From Calothrix sp. 336/3 (GTDB lineage Bacteria > Cyanobacteriota > Cyanobacteriia > Cyanobacteriales > Nostocaceae), in assembly GCF_000734895.2 (NCBI RefSeq), contig NZ_CP011382.1:3450700-3514699 (forward strand): 64,000 nucleotides of DNA, given 5' to 3'. Positions 8,869 through 18,913 of the stretch are shown here, one piece after another (the first letter of the stretch is position 1; every line of letters starts with the position of its first letter). The notes beneath the pieces were generated by a model. The model had not been told where the DNA came from. It was given only the letters and a program-made list of their open reading frames with translations, and ran no database searches. Made by a program: the position numbers and the translations under genes.

Positions 8869-11800
8869 ATGAGATTAACAAAGGTAAGTAATTCTTTCCT
8901 AGTCTTGATTACAGGGATTGTTTCTTTAACACCCATGGTTGCCTTTGGACAAGTTTCCTCAGATAAAACTTTAAATACTACAGTCCAAAATGCCAACGAC
9001 CTAAATTTTACTATTTTGAATGGGAATCGAGTAGGGAATAATTTATTTCATAGTTTCAATGAATTCTCTATTCCCGGTAAAGGCTCGGCAATATTTCAAA
9101 ATGCCACAGACATCCAAAATATTTTTAGTCGCGTCACAGGTGGAAAATTATCCAATATTCAAGGATTATTGCAGACTCAAGGAACTGCCAATTTATTTTT
9201 AATTAATCCTTCCGGAATTATCTTTGGGAACAATGCCAAACTTGATGTTGGTGGTTCTTTCTTCGCAACGACTGCCGATAGTATTATCTTTAAAGATGGT
9301 TTAGAATTTAGTGCCACCAAGCCCCAAACTCAACCGTTACTCAGTGTAAATATTCCCATTGGCTTGAGATTTCGGGATAATGCGAAGGGAATCACCAATC
9401 AATCACGAGCATTAAATGCTTTTGGCGATCCTGTCGGGTTAGAAGTCAAGCCAGGTAAAAATTTAGCACTAATTGGTGGGCAAGTAAATTTAAATGGTGG
9501 AGCCATATATGCTCCGGGAGGAAGAGTCGAATTAGGGGGATTATCCCAAGCTGGAGTAATTGGTTTCAACTTAGATAAAGGCAGTTTTCAAATTCCCCAA
9601 GGTATTGGTAGAAGTGATGTCTTTTTAAGCAATGATGCGAGAGTTGCAGTATATGGTACTGGTGGCGGTGATATTGCTGTTAATGCTCGCAATTTAGAAA
9701 TTGATAAAGGGTATCTTTTTGCAGGGATAGAAGGTATAGGAACTAAAAAAGCCGGTAACATCATTGTTAATGCGAATAATATAAAAATCAATAGGTCTCG
9801 TTCCGATGCAACTGGTATATATAATCAGGTGCGAGAAAAATCAGTTGGGAATGCTGGTGATATTCTTATTAATACTGATAATCTTTATTTAAATAATGGC
9901 GCTCAAATTAGTGCCAGTACTCTTGGTAAAGGGAATGCAGGGAATATCGACATTACTGTCAGCAATCAAGCCAAATTTGATGGTATTTATTTTTATGCTC
10001 CCAACAATAATTATTACTCAAGTGGGTTATTCAACCGAGTAGAGGGTAACGGTGTTGGCAATGCTGGAATTATCAAACTCAAAGCAGGGTCATTAGATAT
10101 CACTAGAGGTGCTCAAATTAGCTCTATCTCCCGCAATCAGGGAAATGCTGGAAAAGTTATTATTGATATTCCTAATGGTACGCTGAAGATAGATGGTTTT
10201 ACTAATTACACTTTGAATAATGGTGCAAAGCGTGTAGCTCTTAGTTACATTACTACTGCCTTAGAACAAGGTGCTAAAGGTAAAGCTGGAGATATTAGTA
10301 TCAAAGTTGGAAACTTATTGTTGAGTGATGGAAGCCAAATTACCTCTACGACTTCTGGGATAGGTGATGGAGGAAATATCGACATTAATGTCAGTAATCA
10401 AGCGAAATTTGACGGTATTTATTTTGATACCTCTATTAACGACTACTATTCTAGCGGTTTATTCAATCGAGTCGGGAATAATGGTATTGGCAATGCTGGA
10501 ATTATTAAACTCAAAGCAGGGTCATTAGATATCACTAGAGGTGCTCAAATTAGCTCTATCTCCCGTAACCAGGGAAATGCTGGGAAGGTGATTATTGATG
10601 TTTCCAACGGTACGCTGAAACTTGATGGCGTTACAAAATATATCAACAATCAAGGTAATCAACTTGTAGCCCGAAGTTTCATTGATACTGCGTTAGATGC
10701 AGGAGCAAAACCCAAACCTGGAGATACTATCAAAGCAGGCGATATTAATATTAAAGCTAGAAACTTATTCATTACAAATGGGAGTCAAATTAGCTCTACT
10801 ACTTTTGGCAAGGGAGATGCAGGTAACATCGATATTAATGTCGCCAATCAAGCAAAATTAGATGGTATTTCTCCTATTTCTTTTTTTGCTAGTGGATTGT
10901 TCAGTGGAGTTGGAAATAATGGTATTGGCAATGCTGGAGCTATCAAACTCAAAGCAGGTTCATTAGATATCACCAGGGGTGCTCAAATCAGTTCTATCTC
11001 CCGTAACCAGGGAAATGCTGGAAAGGTGATTATTGATATTCCTAATGGTACGCTGAAGATAGATGGTTTTACTAATTACACTTTGAATAATGGTGCAAAG
11101 CGTGTAGCTCTTAGTTACATTACTACTGCCTTAGAACAAGGTGCTAGGGGAAAAGCTGGAGATATTGAAATTAGCGCTAAGGATATCATTTTCACTAATG
11201 GTGGTAGAGTTTTCTCTAGTACCTATAGTGGGGGAGATGCTGGAAATATTAGCTTGATAGCCAAAAACAAAATAACTTTTAATGGAGGTTATCAACAATA
11301 TCCCAGTGGTTTGTTTTCTACAGTAGAAAATGAAGGAGTTGGTAATGGCGGTGATATAAAAGTTGAAGCGAAAAATCTAGATATTTTCAATGGCGCTGTG
11401 ATATTCTCTATTGCTCGCAATGGGATGAAAGGGGAAGGAGGAAATGTCAACTCAGGAAATATAAATATTATAGTTGATGATACTTTGAGGCTGGATGGTG
11501 TCAGTCAAATTAATAGCAGTTTAAGCAGTGATACTCAAGGGAAAGCTGGCAATATTAATATCATAGGTAAAAATTTACTTCTAACTGGTGGTTCTCAAAT
11601 TATCTCTACTACTTCTGGGATAGGTGATGGAGGAAATATCGATATAAAACTCAGCAATCAAGCTAAATTTGATGGTATCTATTTTGATACCTCTATTAAC
11701 GACTACTATTCTAGCGGTTTATTCAATCGAGTCGGGAATAATGGTATTGGAAATGCTGGAATTATTAAACTCAAAGCAGGGTCATTAGATATCACCAGGG

Positions 11801-13482
11801 GTGCTCAAATTAGTTCTATTTCCCGCAATCAAGGAAATGCTGGGAAGGTGACTATTGATATTCCTGATGGTACGCTGAAGATAGATGGTTTTACTAATTA
11901 CACTTTTAATAATGGTGTAAAGCGTGTAGCTCTTAGTTACATTACTACTGCCTTAGAACAAGGTGCTAAAGGTAAAGCTGGAGATATTAGTATCAAAGTT
12001 GGAAACTTATTGTTGAGTGATGGAAGCCAAATTACCTCTACGACTTCTGGGATAGGTGATGGAGGAAATATCGACATTAATGTCAGCAATCAAGCAAAAT
12101 TTGATGGCATCTATTTTGATTTTCTTGATTCTGCATTTTACTCAAGTGGATTATTTAGTAGAGTCGGATTTCAAGGTGTCGGAAATGCTGGAATTATCAA
12201 GCTCAAAGCAGGTTCTTTAGATATCACCAGAGGCGCTCAAATTAGCTCTATTTCCCGTAATCAGGGAAATGCAGGAAAAGTTATTATTGATGTTGCTGGT
12301 ACATTGAATATAGATGGTATTACTACATTTATCAAGAAAGATGGAAAGCTGGATTTTGCTCGAAGTATAATTGATACTGCGTTAGATGCAGGGGCAAAAC
12401 CCAAACCTGGAAATACTATCAAAGCTGGCAATATCAATATCAAAGCTAGAAACTTATTTATTACGAATGGGGGTCAAATTAGTTCTAGTAGTTTTGGTAT
12501 AGGGGATGGTGGCAAGATTGATATTAGAGTCAATGATAAAATTAATATTGAAAGCCAAAATAACTATTTAACAGGAATATTTAGTCGAGTATTTAAAGGT
12601 GCAAGGGGAAATGGTGGCGATATATTCATTGACCCGAAACGGGTTTTGATTCGTGGTAATGCAGGTATTTCTGTAAGTAATTTTGGTACAGGTAAATCTG
12701 GGAATATTGAACTAATCGCTGGTGGTTTAACCCTAGATAAAAAAGCGTTTATTGAAGCTAATACTACAAATACTCAAAACCCTGGGGGAAATATCACCCT
12801 GAAATTATCAGATTTTCTCCTGATGCGTCGTAACAGTAGAATATCTACTGATTCAGGATTAGATGGTGGTAATATCACGATTAATTCTCCCTTTATTGTG
12901 GCTCCTGCGAAGGAAAATAGCGATATTACTGCTAATGCAATTCAGCGTCAAGGTGGAAATATAATAATCCAATCTGAGTCTGTCTATGGGATTAAACCCA
13001 GTGCAATATTAACACCAGAAAGCGATATTACCGCAAGTTCAGAAAAAGGTAATCCCGGTGTTGTGACATTAAATAGTACTCAGATTAACGCTGCTGACGA
13101 CTTAGCTACACTACCGGAAGAAGTTACTGATGCATCTCAGCTAGTTGCTCAACATATTTGCCGTAAAAAACCAGGTAGCTCTTTTATTGTAGTGGGGCGA
13201 GGTGGCATTCCCATCGACCCAAACCAGTTTTTACCGAGTGATAATGTCAGGGTGGATTTAGCAGAGTCCATAAATAATCCGTCGGTGTCAATAAATTCAC
13301 CAATATATAAAAAAGATAATCCGTCTAAACCTATTAGTAATCAGGAAATTACCCCAGCTAGGGGTTGGGTAATGAATGAGAAAGGAGAGGTGGTTCTAAC
13401 TGCCTATGACCCCACAGAAAAGGGAATTTCTCGTTCTTTGCCTAATTCTGCTATCTGCAATGGTGGGTCATATAATGAGTAG
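8869..13482 (+). CDS. Two-partner secretion exoprotein (TpsA / filamentous haemagglutinin N-terminal domain)
   Basis: This 1537-residue protein has a signal peptide (cut near VAFGQ, about residue 28), then a TPS domain (about 30-280). The TPS domain includes NGNRVGNNLFHSFNEFSIP, FSRVTGGKLSNIQGLLQTQG and LFLINPSGIIFGNNAKLDVGGSF, the hallmark of exoproteins carried across the outer membrane by a TpsB pore. The body (about 300-1290) is a predicted beta-helix of near-repeated modules of about 143 residues. The motif KLKAGSLDITRGAQISSISR occurs five times, at roughly 400, 545, 690, 965 and 1108. The end (QHICRKKPGSSFIVVGRGGIP) is typical of cyanobacterial members. It probably acts at the cell surface in adhesion or cell contact. 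No TpsB gene is present in the window. Confidence 0.88.
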   Translation: MRLTKVSNSFLVLITGIVSLTPMVAFGQVSSDKTLNTTVQNANDLNFTILNGNRVGNNLFHSFNEFSIPGKGSAIFQNATDIQNIFSRVTGGKLSNIQGLLQTQGTANLFLINPSGIIFGNNAKLDVGGSFFATTADSIIFKDGLEFSATKPQTQPLLSVNIPIGLRFRDNAKGITNQSRALNAFGDPVGLEVKPGKNLALIGGQVNLNGGAIYAPGGRVELGGLSQAGVIGFNLDKGSFQIPQGIGRSDVFLSNDARVAVYGTGGGDIAVNARNLEIDKGYLFAGIEGIGTKKAGNIIVNANNIKINRSRSDATGIYNQVREKSVGNAGDILINTDNLYLNNGAQISASTLGKGNAGNIDITVSNQAKFDGIYFYAPNNNYYSSGLFNRVEGNGVGNAGIIKLKAGSLDITRGAQISSISRNQGNAGKVIIDIPNGTLKIDGFTNYTLNNGAKRVALSYITTALEQGAKGKAGDISIKVGNLLLSDGSQITSTTSGIGDGGNIDINVSNQAKFDGIYFDTSINDYYSSGLFNRVGNNGIGNAGIIKLKAGSLDITRGAQISSISRNQGNAGKVIIDVSNGTLKLDGVTKYINNQGNQLVARSFIDTALDAGAKPKPGDTIKAGDINIKARNLFITNGSQISSTTFGKGDAGNIDINVANQAKLDGISPISFFASGLFSGVGNNGIGNAGAIKLKAGSLDITRGAQISSISRNQGNAGKVIIDIPNGTLKIDGFTNYTLNNGAKRVALSYITTALEQGARGKAGDIEISAKDIIFTNGGRVFSSTYSGGDAGNISLIAKNKITFNGGYQQYPSGLFSTVENEGVGNGGDIKVEAKNLDIFNGAVIFSIARNGMKGEGGNVNSGNINIIVDDTLRLDGVSQINSSLSSDTQGKAGNINIIGKNLLLTGGSQIISTTSGIGDGGNIDIKLSNQAKFDGIYFDTSINDYYSSGLFNRVGNNGIGNAGIIKLKAGSLDITRGAQISSISRNQGNAGKVTIDIPDGTLKIDGFTNYTFNNGVKRVALSYITTALEQGAKGKAGDISIKVGNLLLSDGSQITSTTSGIGDGGNIDINVSNQAKFDGIYFDFLDSAFYSSGLFSRVGFQGVGNAGIIKLKAGSLDITRGAQISSISRNQGNAGKVIIDVAGTLNIDGITTFIKKDGKLDFARSIIDTALDAGAKPKPGNTIKAGNINIKARNLFITNGGQISSSSFGIGDGGKIDIRVNDKINIESQNNYLTGIFSRVFKGARGNGGDIFIDPKRVLIRGNAGISVSNFGTGKSGNIELIAGGLTLDKKAFIEANTTNTQNPGGNITLKLSDFLLMRRNSRISTDSGLDGGNITINSPFIVAPAKENSDITANAIQRQGGNIIIQSESVYGIKPSAILTPESDITASSEKGNPGVVTLNSTQINAADDLATLPEEVTDASQLVAQHICRKKPGSSFIVVGRGGIPIDPNQFLPSDNVRVDLAESINNPSVSINSPIYKKDNPSKPISNQEITPARGWVMNEKGEVVLTAYDPTEKGISRSLPNSAICNGGSYNE
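10057..12290 (+). repeat. Modular internal repeats of the exoprotein gene
   Basis: A block of about 100 bp coding for GNAG-I-KLKAGSLDITRGAQISSISRNQGNAGKV occurs near 10057, 10490, 10927, 11750 and 12180. Spacing is about 430 bp, or twice that once. Neighbouring blocks (SNQAKFDGIYF; FTNYTLNNGAKRVALSYITTALEQGA) also recur almost unchanged at the DNA level. This points to recent duplication or gene conversion of whole modules. Confidence 0.8.
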
Positions 13483-13542
13483 GTTTCCTAGCTGATTTCA
13501 ACAAGATGTAGGAAAATATTGCCCATTACCTCTAACTAATTC

Positions 13543-14598
13543 ATGCTGCTTGCAACAGAGCTTCTGATTAAAATTTATTCCCAAAACTTGACTTATGGCT
13601 CACAGTATGAGGCAAAAAATGCTTATATTGCTGCTATTGAAAAGTTTGGTTGTCAAGTAGATGCAGATGCTTTGTTGCCTGTATTTTTAGAGAATCCTCT
13701 AGAGCGCAGGGAATTAATTTCTCCTTTAATGGGGTGGGGAAATTTGCAGACTGGGAAGGTAATTTATCAACAATGTTTTCAAGGTGAATTGTTAAAGCCA
13801 GAGATGCCAGAAGAGATTTTACATTGTTTAGGTTATCTCGGCAATGAGAGCATCACAAATTGTTTATTTCAGTATGTACAAGCAGATAATTATTATTTGA
13901 GTCGTGCAGCTTGTTTAGGTTTATTAAATCTATCATGTGCTGGTTTAGAGGATGATATTGCCAGAGCAATTACCACCTGTTACGGAAAGCATTTATTTCC
14001 AGAGTTTCTGCCCGCCTTAGCTATTAAAACTGGTAAATTAGAATTACTAGAACAACTCTATCATCTGGGAGAAACTACAGCTTCCTGCGATTGTAATGCA
14101 GGTTTAATTCTGGGTGTTGCTCTTTATGGTGAGCAGGGGCTGAAATATTTTCATGATATTATCTGGAATCCGCGTTGGGAAACCCATGGAGGGGGAACGG
14201 GTTCTGATTATTGGACATATATTGCTATGCAATGTTTGGGGATGAAACTCTCCGATTTATACCAAGATTTAAAAAATAAAGTTGAAAATAGCCCCAATTT
14301 AGAACACGAGTTCCTCGTATTTATCGCTTTATTATCTTGGCAGATTCGCTCACCCCAAGAGAAAATCAAATTTCTCCAACCTAACCGAGAAAGTCACATC
14401 GAACTGTATCAAATTCTATTTGATTGGTCAACTCCCCACCATGATGATTCCATTATTGGTATTGCTCACCAAGTATTTGCCGAAGTTGATCATCCCATCA
14501 TCAAAGAATTATATATTCTTCAAGCCCAACTAAATTTAGCTATGCAGTATGAGATAGAAATAGAAACAATTACCCACAAACTATTGACTCATAACTAA
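13543..14598 (+). CDS. HEAT-like helical repeat protein, function unknown
   Basis: This 351-residue protein is almost entirely helical. Repeated pairs of short helices (for example EEILHCLGYLGNESITNCLFQYV and YLSRAACLGLLNLSCAGLEDDIARAI) suggest a HEAT/Armadillo-like solenoid. No signal peptide, membrane segment or catalytic motif is visible. It begins 60 bp after the exoprotein gene on the same strand and overlaps the convergent ABC ATPase gene by 18 bp at its 3' end. I do not recognise a named family. A scaffold or protein-interaction role is an inference from the fold only. Confidence 0.62.
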   Translation: MLLATELLIKIYSQNLTYGSQYEAKNAYIAAIEKFGCQVDADALLPVFLENPLERRELISPLMGWGNLQTGKVIYQQCFQGELLKPEMPEEILHCLGYLGNESITNCLFQYVQADNYYLSRAACLGLLNLSCAGLEDDIARAITTCYGKHLFPEFLPALAIKTGKLELLEQLYHLGETTASCDCNAGLILGVALYGEQGLKYFHDIIWNPRWETHGGGTGSDYWTYIAMQCLGMKLSDLYQDLKNKVENSPNLEHEFLVFIALLSWQIRSPQEKIKFLQPNRESHIELYQILFDWSTPHHDDSIIGIAHQVFAEVDHPIIKELYILQAQLNLAMQYEIEIETITHKLLTHN

Positions 14599-15354
14599 TA
14601 AATCTGTAGCTGGCAAATTTGCATTTACCACCTGTCCGTCACGAAACCAAACTATACGTTTTGTTTGTCGTGCAACCTCTGGTTCATGAGTCACCATCAC
14701 AACGGTGATACCTGTAGAATTCAACTCGGTAAAAATATCTAAAACTTCCTGGGTAGTACGGGAATCTAATGCACCCGTTGGCTCATCAGCCAAGAGTACC
14801 ACAGGACGGTTGACAATAGCGCGGGCGATCGCCACCCGTTGTTGTTGTCCCCCAGAAAGCTGAGTGGGTTTGTTTTGCAGACGTTTTGCCAAACCGACAC
14901 GAGTCAGGGATTCCACAGCGCGATCGCGTCTTTCGGAACTCGGAACATCTGCATATACCATGGGTAACATAACATTTTCCAGGGCAGTTAATTGGGGTAA
15001 AAGATGAAATTGTTGGAAGACAAAACCAAGTTTTTTATTCCGAATATGTGCCAATTGTTTATCATCCATTTGGGCAACATCTAAATTATCTAAATAATAA
15101 TGCCCAGAACTAGGACGATCCAAACAACCAATAATATTCATAGCTGTGGATTTTCCTGAACCTGAAGGTCCCATAATTGAGCAATATTCTCCCTCCTCAA
15201 TAATTAAATTAACATCATTTAGTGCCTTAACTTCTGTTTCACCACTTCCATAAATTTTAAAAATATTTTCTAAGCGGATAATTGCATTCTGATTGTGATT
15301 TATGTCCGCACCATCTTGAGATTCTTGATAGTTTTCTCCTGCCATATTTACCAT
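14581..15354 (-). CDS. ABC transporter ATP-binding protein, MacB/LolD type
   Basis: This 257-residue nucleotide-binding subunit carries the complete set of ABC motifs: Walker A (GPSGSGKST), Q-loop ([18 protein letters not shown]), signature ([15 protein letters not shown]), Walker B ([13 protein letters not shown]) and the H-loop His (VTHEPEVA). [19 protein letters not shown] and the short single-domain length are typical of the MacB/LolD export group. It starts 3 bp after the stop of the FtsX-like permease and is the last gene of a three-gene operon (membrane fusion protein, permease, ATPase). It energises export of an unknown substrate across the envelope. Its 3' end overlaps the convergent HEAT-like gene by 18 bp. 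Confidence 0.93.
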   Translation of the reverse strand: MVNMAGENYQESQDGADINHNQNAIIRLENIFKIYGSGETEVKALNDVNLIIEEGEYCSIMGPSGSGKSTAMNIIGCLDRPSSGHYYLDNLDVAQMDDKQLAHIRNKKLGFVFQQFHLLPQLTALENVMLPMVYADVPSSERRDRAVESLTRVGLAKRLQNKPTQLSGGQQQRVAIARAIVNRPVVLLADEPTGALDSRTTQEVLDIFTELNSTGITVVMVTHEPEVARQTKRIVWFRDGQVVNANLPATDLLVMSQ

Positions 15355-15357
15355 TCC

Positions 15358-16575
15358 TTAAGCACTTCTCAAAGCAATAATTGGGTCAAGTTTAGCTGCA
15401 CGACGGGCAGGAACAACCCCAAAAAATAAACCAATTCCCCCAGAAACACCCACCGTTAGAATAATTGCTGTTGCAGAAATTCCTGCTTGTAAAGGTGTTA
15501 AACTTGCCACTATCATGACTGCACCAATTCCCAAACCAGTACCAATTAAACCACCCGCCGCAGAGAGAATAATTGCCTCAATCATGAATTGAAATAAGAT
15601 ATCCTCTGAAGTTGCACCAATGGCTTTTCTTAATCCAATTTCCTGGGTTCTTTCTGTCACCGAAACCAGCATAATATTCATAATTCCAATACCACCGACA
15701 AACAGAGAAATTCCCGCGATCGCCGCTAACATGATAGTCAAAGCGCCAGAAATTTGCCCCACCGTTTTCAGTGCATCTTTTTGAGTTTGAATCGAGAAAT
15801 CATCCTCCCCCGTAATTTTGTGACGTTGCCGCAATAAATTAGTAATTTGAAACTGTGCTGCATCGACACTTTTGCCATCCTTCGCAGACACAGAAATATA
15901 ATCTAGGGCAATCCCATAGGGAGAATTTCTACCAGCAACTCGATTCGCACTAGTCGTCAGGGGAATTAATGCTGCATCATCATAATTCACACCCAAATTA
16001 GAACCCTTAGATTTTAAAACCCCAATAATTTGAAAACTCGTAGTTTTGATGCGAATCTGCTTACCAATTGGATTACGTTTACCAAATAGTTGTTCCGTTA
16101 ATTTGCTACCCAAAACTACTACTTGGTTATTACGCTGCATATCAATGTCACTAAAAAATCTCCCCTTTTCCGTGTCAAAATCTCGCACCTTCAAAAATCC
16201 CGGAGTAGTACCAATAATATTCACATCCTTGGTACGACTACTATAGGTGACAATTTGCCGACGATTTAATTCGGGAGCAACTTCCAGTACAGTTGGTACT
16301 TGAGCAGCGATCGCCTCCGCATCTGCTAAAACTAAATTCTTCGGTACTTCAAAGGAAATTTGTTGGGTTTCCTGATTTCCTGGTAACACAAATAACACAT
16401 TTGGTCCCAGGGATTCTAACTGCTTGGCAACAAATTTTTGCCCCCCTTCCCCAATCCCAATCATCGCAATCACCGAAGCATTGCCGATAACAATACCTAA
16501 CATCGTCAAACTACTACGTAGCTTATTTGACAGCAGGGTTGTTCCTGCCATCTTCATACTTTCCCATATATTCAT
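15358..16575 (-). CDS. ABC transporter permease, MacB/FtsX type
   Basis: This 405-residue protein has the standard MacB plan. One N-terminal transmembrane helix (LLSNKLRSSLTMLGIVIGNASVIAMIGIG) is followed by a periplasmic MacB core of about 220 residues and three C-terminal helices. The latter include the conserved VGGIGIMNIMLVSVTERTQEIGLRKAIGA motif around residues 290-320. The last helix ends at ...PARRAAKLDPIIALRSA, typical of the family. The gene lies between the membrane fusion protein (37 bp upstream) and the ATPase (3 bp downstream). Together they form a MacAB-like mechanotransmission exporter for antibiotics, lipids, peptides or siderophores; the substrate cannot be told from the sequence. 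Confidence 0.92.
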   Translation of the reverse strand: MNIWESMKMAGTTLLSNKLRSSLTMLGIVIGNASVIAMIGIGEGGQKFVAKQLESLGPNVLFVLPGNQETQQISFEVPKNLVLADAEAIAAQVPTVLEVAPELNRRQIVTYSSRTKDVNIIGTTPGFLKVRDFDTEKGRFFSDIDMQRNNQVVVLGSKLTEQLFGKRNPIGKQIRIKTTSFQIIGVLKSKGSNLGVNYDDAALIPLTTSANRVAGRNSPYGIALDYISVSAKDGKSVDAAQFQITNLLRQRHKITGEDDFSIQTQKDALKTVGQISGALTIMLAAIAGISLFVGGIGIMNIMLVSVTERTQEIGLRKAIGATSEDILFQFMIEAIILSAAGGLIGTGLGIGAVMIVASLTPLQAGISATAIILTVGVSGGIGLFFGVVPARRAAKLDPIIALRSA

Positions 16576-16612
16576 AAGGATTTAAGATGATGAATCTCCC
16601 CTCAAACAGTAC

Positions 16613-18124
16613 CTACTTCTTCTCCTCCAACATTTTCTTGATGCGATACTCCTCCGGTGGGCTGAGAAAAACGCGATCGCCAGCCTGAACACCTTGTATA
16701 ATTTGTGTCTGGTCTTTTAACTGAGCGCCCACTGTCACCGGACGAAACTGAGGCTGATTTTTGCTATCAGGTACAAGTATGCCTGTTTCTCCTTTCTCAG
16801 TCACAATTGCTACTGTCGGTATGAGTAGGGCATTTGCCACCTTGTCTCCTAAAAATGTTAAATCTACGTTCAAACCAGAACGCAGCTTATCCTTTCCTGT
16901 ATCAATGGCAACTCGGATTTGAAAGAGAGTCACCCCCTCTTCCTTCACCGCTTCCGGTGCAATCAGACGTACCCTACCTTGAAAAACCTGATCAGGATAG
17001 GCATCAGCGATAATTTCTACCCTTTGCCCCTGTTTAATTCTACCGATATCGGCTTCGGGAACCTGTGCTAAAACTTCTAAACCCCTAGCCAATGCCACCA
17101 CAGAGCTAGAAGTTGCCGAAGCGCTGGAAGATGCGGAAGTCGTCGGCGCAACAAAAGCACCCACATTGGCGTATTTTTGCGTAATAATCCCCTCAAAGGG
17201 AGCGCGAATTACCGTATTATCCAAATTCACCAATTCCGACTGCAACTGTGCCTTAGCTGCACTCACTGCCCCCTGGCGTTGGGTAATATCCTCAGGTGGT
17301 GTGCCACTTTGCAGTAACTTGAGAGACTCCCGTGCTTCTGTGACTGCTGCTTGTCGGCGGGCAATTTCTTCGACACGAAAACCACTGCGTTGTTTGGCTA
17401 ATTCTTGGCGAGCAGAAGTCAAACTTGCTTCCACTTGCTTGACGTTATCCTTAGCATTACGCTCCTCTGTCAGGGCTTCATCCAGGTAATCCTGGGAAAC
17501 TGCTCCCTGAGATGCGGGAAATTGCCGACGTTTTACCCGTTGACTAGCTAAAGCCAAACGAGACTGAGCTTCTCCTAGCTGGGCTGTATATTTCACTACA
17601 TCTGCCTGGGCTTGGGCAATATCCTCAGAGCGGTTGCCTGCACGAGCTTCTGTTAATTGTGCCTCAGCTTGGGCAAGACGCGCCTTTGCTTGGGCGATTT
17701 CCTCCGGGCGACTCCCTGACAGGGCACGGGCTAATTGGGCTTCTGCTTGGGTGATATTTGCCCGCATTTGGGCGATTCTGGCTTGAATATCCGCATTATC
17801 CATCCTGGCAATAATTTGTCCGGCTTTGACGCGATCGCCCTGCTCTACGTATAAATGAGTGATTGTTCCCATATTCTTGGGACTGATATTGACATTTTGT
17901 ACGGGCAAAACTCGTCCGCTTGCAGTAATTCTCAGGGTAATATTTTGGGATTTTACGGGTACTGTTAATTCTGTAATATTGTTGGCATTGACTCCTTGAT
18001 TATTAGTCACCAAGTTGATAGTAGAAGCGGTGATGACTGTGCCTCCGACTACTAAACCTAGGAACCAGCGCCAGGGATGTTTAATTTTTTTACCCAAAAA
18101 AGGAATTTCTAAATATGTAGTCAT
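16613..18124 (-). CDS. HlyD/MacA-type membrane fusion protein
   Basis: This 503-residue adaptor begins with one transmembrane helix (WRWFLGLVVGGTVITASTI, about 19-37). A lipoyl/barrel half follows (GRVLPVQNVNISPKNMGTITHLYVEQGDRVKAGQIIARMDN). A long coiled-coil hairpin of about 230 residues is rich in AQAEAQL-type repeats. The second lipoyl half is VIRAPFEGIITQKYANVGAFV, with a Ser/Ala linker (APTTSASSSASATSSS). C-terminal beta-barrel and membrane-proximal domains complete it. It is the first gene of the operon and would link the MacB-like permease to an outer membrane channel. No TolC-like gene lies nearby. The very long hairpin suggests it spans a thick periplasm and peptidoglycan layer, which is an inference. 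Confidence 0.9.
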   Translation of the reverse strand: MTTYLEIPFLGKKIKHPWRWFLGLVVGGTVITASTINLVTNNQGVNANNITELTVPVKSQNITLRITASGRVLPVQNVNISPKNMGTITHLYVEQGDRVKAGQIIARMDNADIQARIAQMRANITQAEAQLARALSGSRPEEIAQAKARLAQAEAQLTEARAGNRSEDIAQAQADVVKYTAQLGEAQSRLALASQRVKRRQFPASQGAVSQDYLDEALTEERNAKDNVKQVEASLTSARQELAKQRSGFRVEEIARRQAAVTEARESLKLLQSGTPPEDITQRQGAVSAAKAQLQSELVNLDNTVIRAPFEGIITQKYANVGAFVAPTTSASSSASATSSSVVALARGLEVLAQVPEADIGRIKQGQRVEIIADAYPDQVFQGRVRLIAPEAVKEEGVTLFQIRVAIDTGKDKLRSGLNVDLTFLGDKVANALLIPTVAIVTEKGETGILVPDSKNQPQFRPVTVGAQLKDQTQIIQGVQAGDRVFLSPPEEYRIKKMLEEKK

Positions 18125-18913
18125 AGTTGGAATTTTTCTCTATCGCTCCTAGCTCTGGAGATATTTCATGATGAGGCTGATTGTCTATCTTTATGCAATT
18201 GATAAACCTTGTCTATTATCCAAATTCAGCAAGCAATATATGGAGTTACAACGTTTTAAAAATAGACAAAGTTGGGATTATGATTTTCAGAATTTGCTCT
18301 CCTTTTGATTACTAATAAAGGTTTTTTTGAGTAAAATATTTTTTTCGACATATCGTTAATCTTCTATAAAAAATGTGATGTATAGATAAAACTTTATGTT
18401 TTGTGGATGACTAAATTTCAAACTGGAATCTGGAAGCTTAACAAAAATAGAATCGATTATTTGTATTCAAATACATAATCATCAAGATTAAATCAGCACT
18501 GTTTTTGTAATATTCAAAATTTATTTACCAACTGCGATCGCCTATCATTCATCAACAATTATCGAAAAGATGATTTTTGTTTGTCTTTATCTATACTTTC
18601 TTCGCTTTGACCCATATTATAAACTCTAATATTTTCCCAGGCTTCACCTAAGTGGGTGATAGAAAAGCAACTTTTGCAGTATTAGTTAAGACAATACCGA
18701 CTATTTAATTGCAGAATAGTACTGAAATTTTACTAAATAAATAGTCTTATATAGTAGTAAATAACCAATAGGAAATGTACGGAAATCCGACTTGATTTTT
18801 CCTTTAGTTATGAGAATATTGTCGGAAATTGCCCATTTCCCAGAATTTTTCCCTAGTAGTTTACCAAGGAAAATTTGAATGGTAATTAATCTTACTATTC
18901 CTTACTCGCTCAC
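18125..18913. other. AT-rich intergenic region upstream of the exporter operon
   Basis: About 790 bases without a credible gene. It is strongly AT-rich with one HIP1 site near 18535. It should contain the promoter of the exporter operon, which reads leftward from 18124, but I cannot assign hexamers with confidence. No RNA gene was recognised. Confidence 0.4.

Noticed and set aside
14581..18124. DevBCA heterocyst glycolipid exporter
   Set aside because: Gene order fits, but the permease has the MacB core and motifs rather than DevC features, and the operon order resembles MacAB; a relation to DevBCA cannot be excluded.
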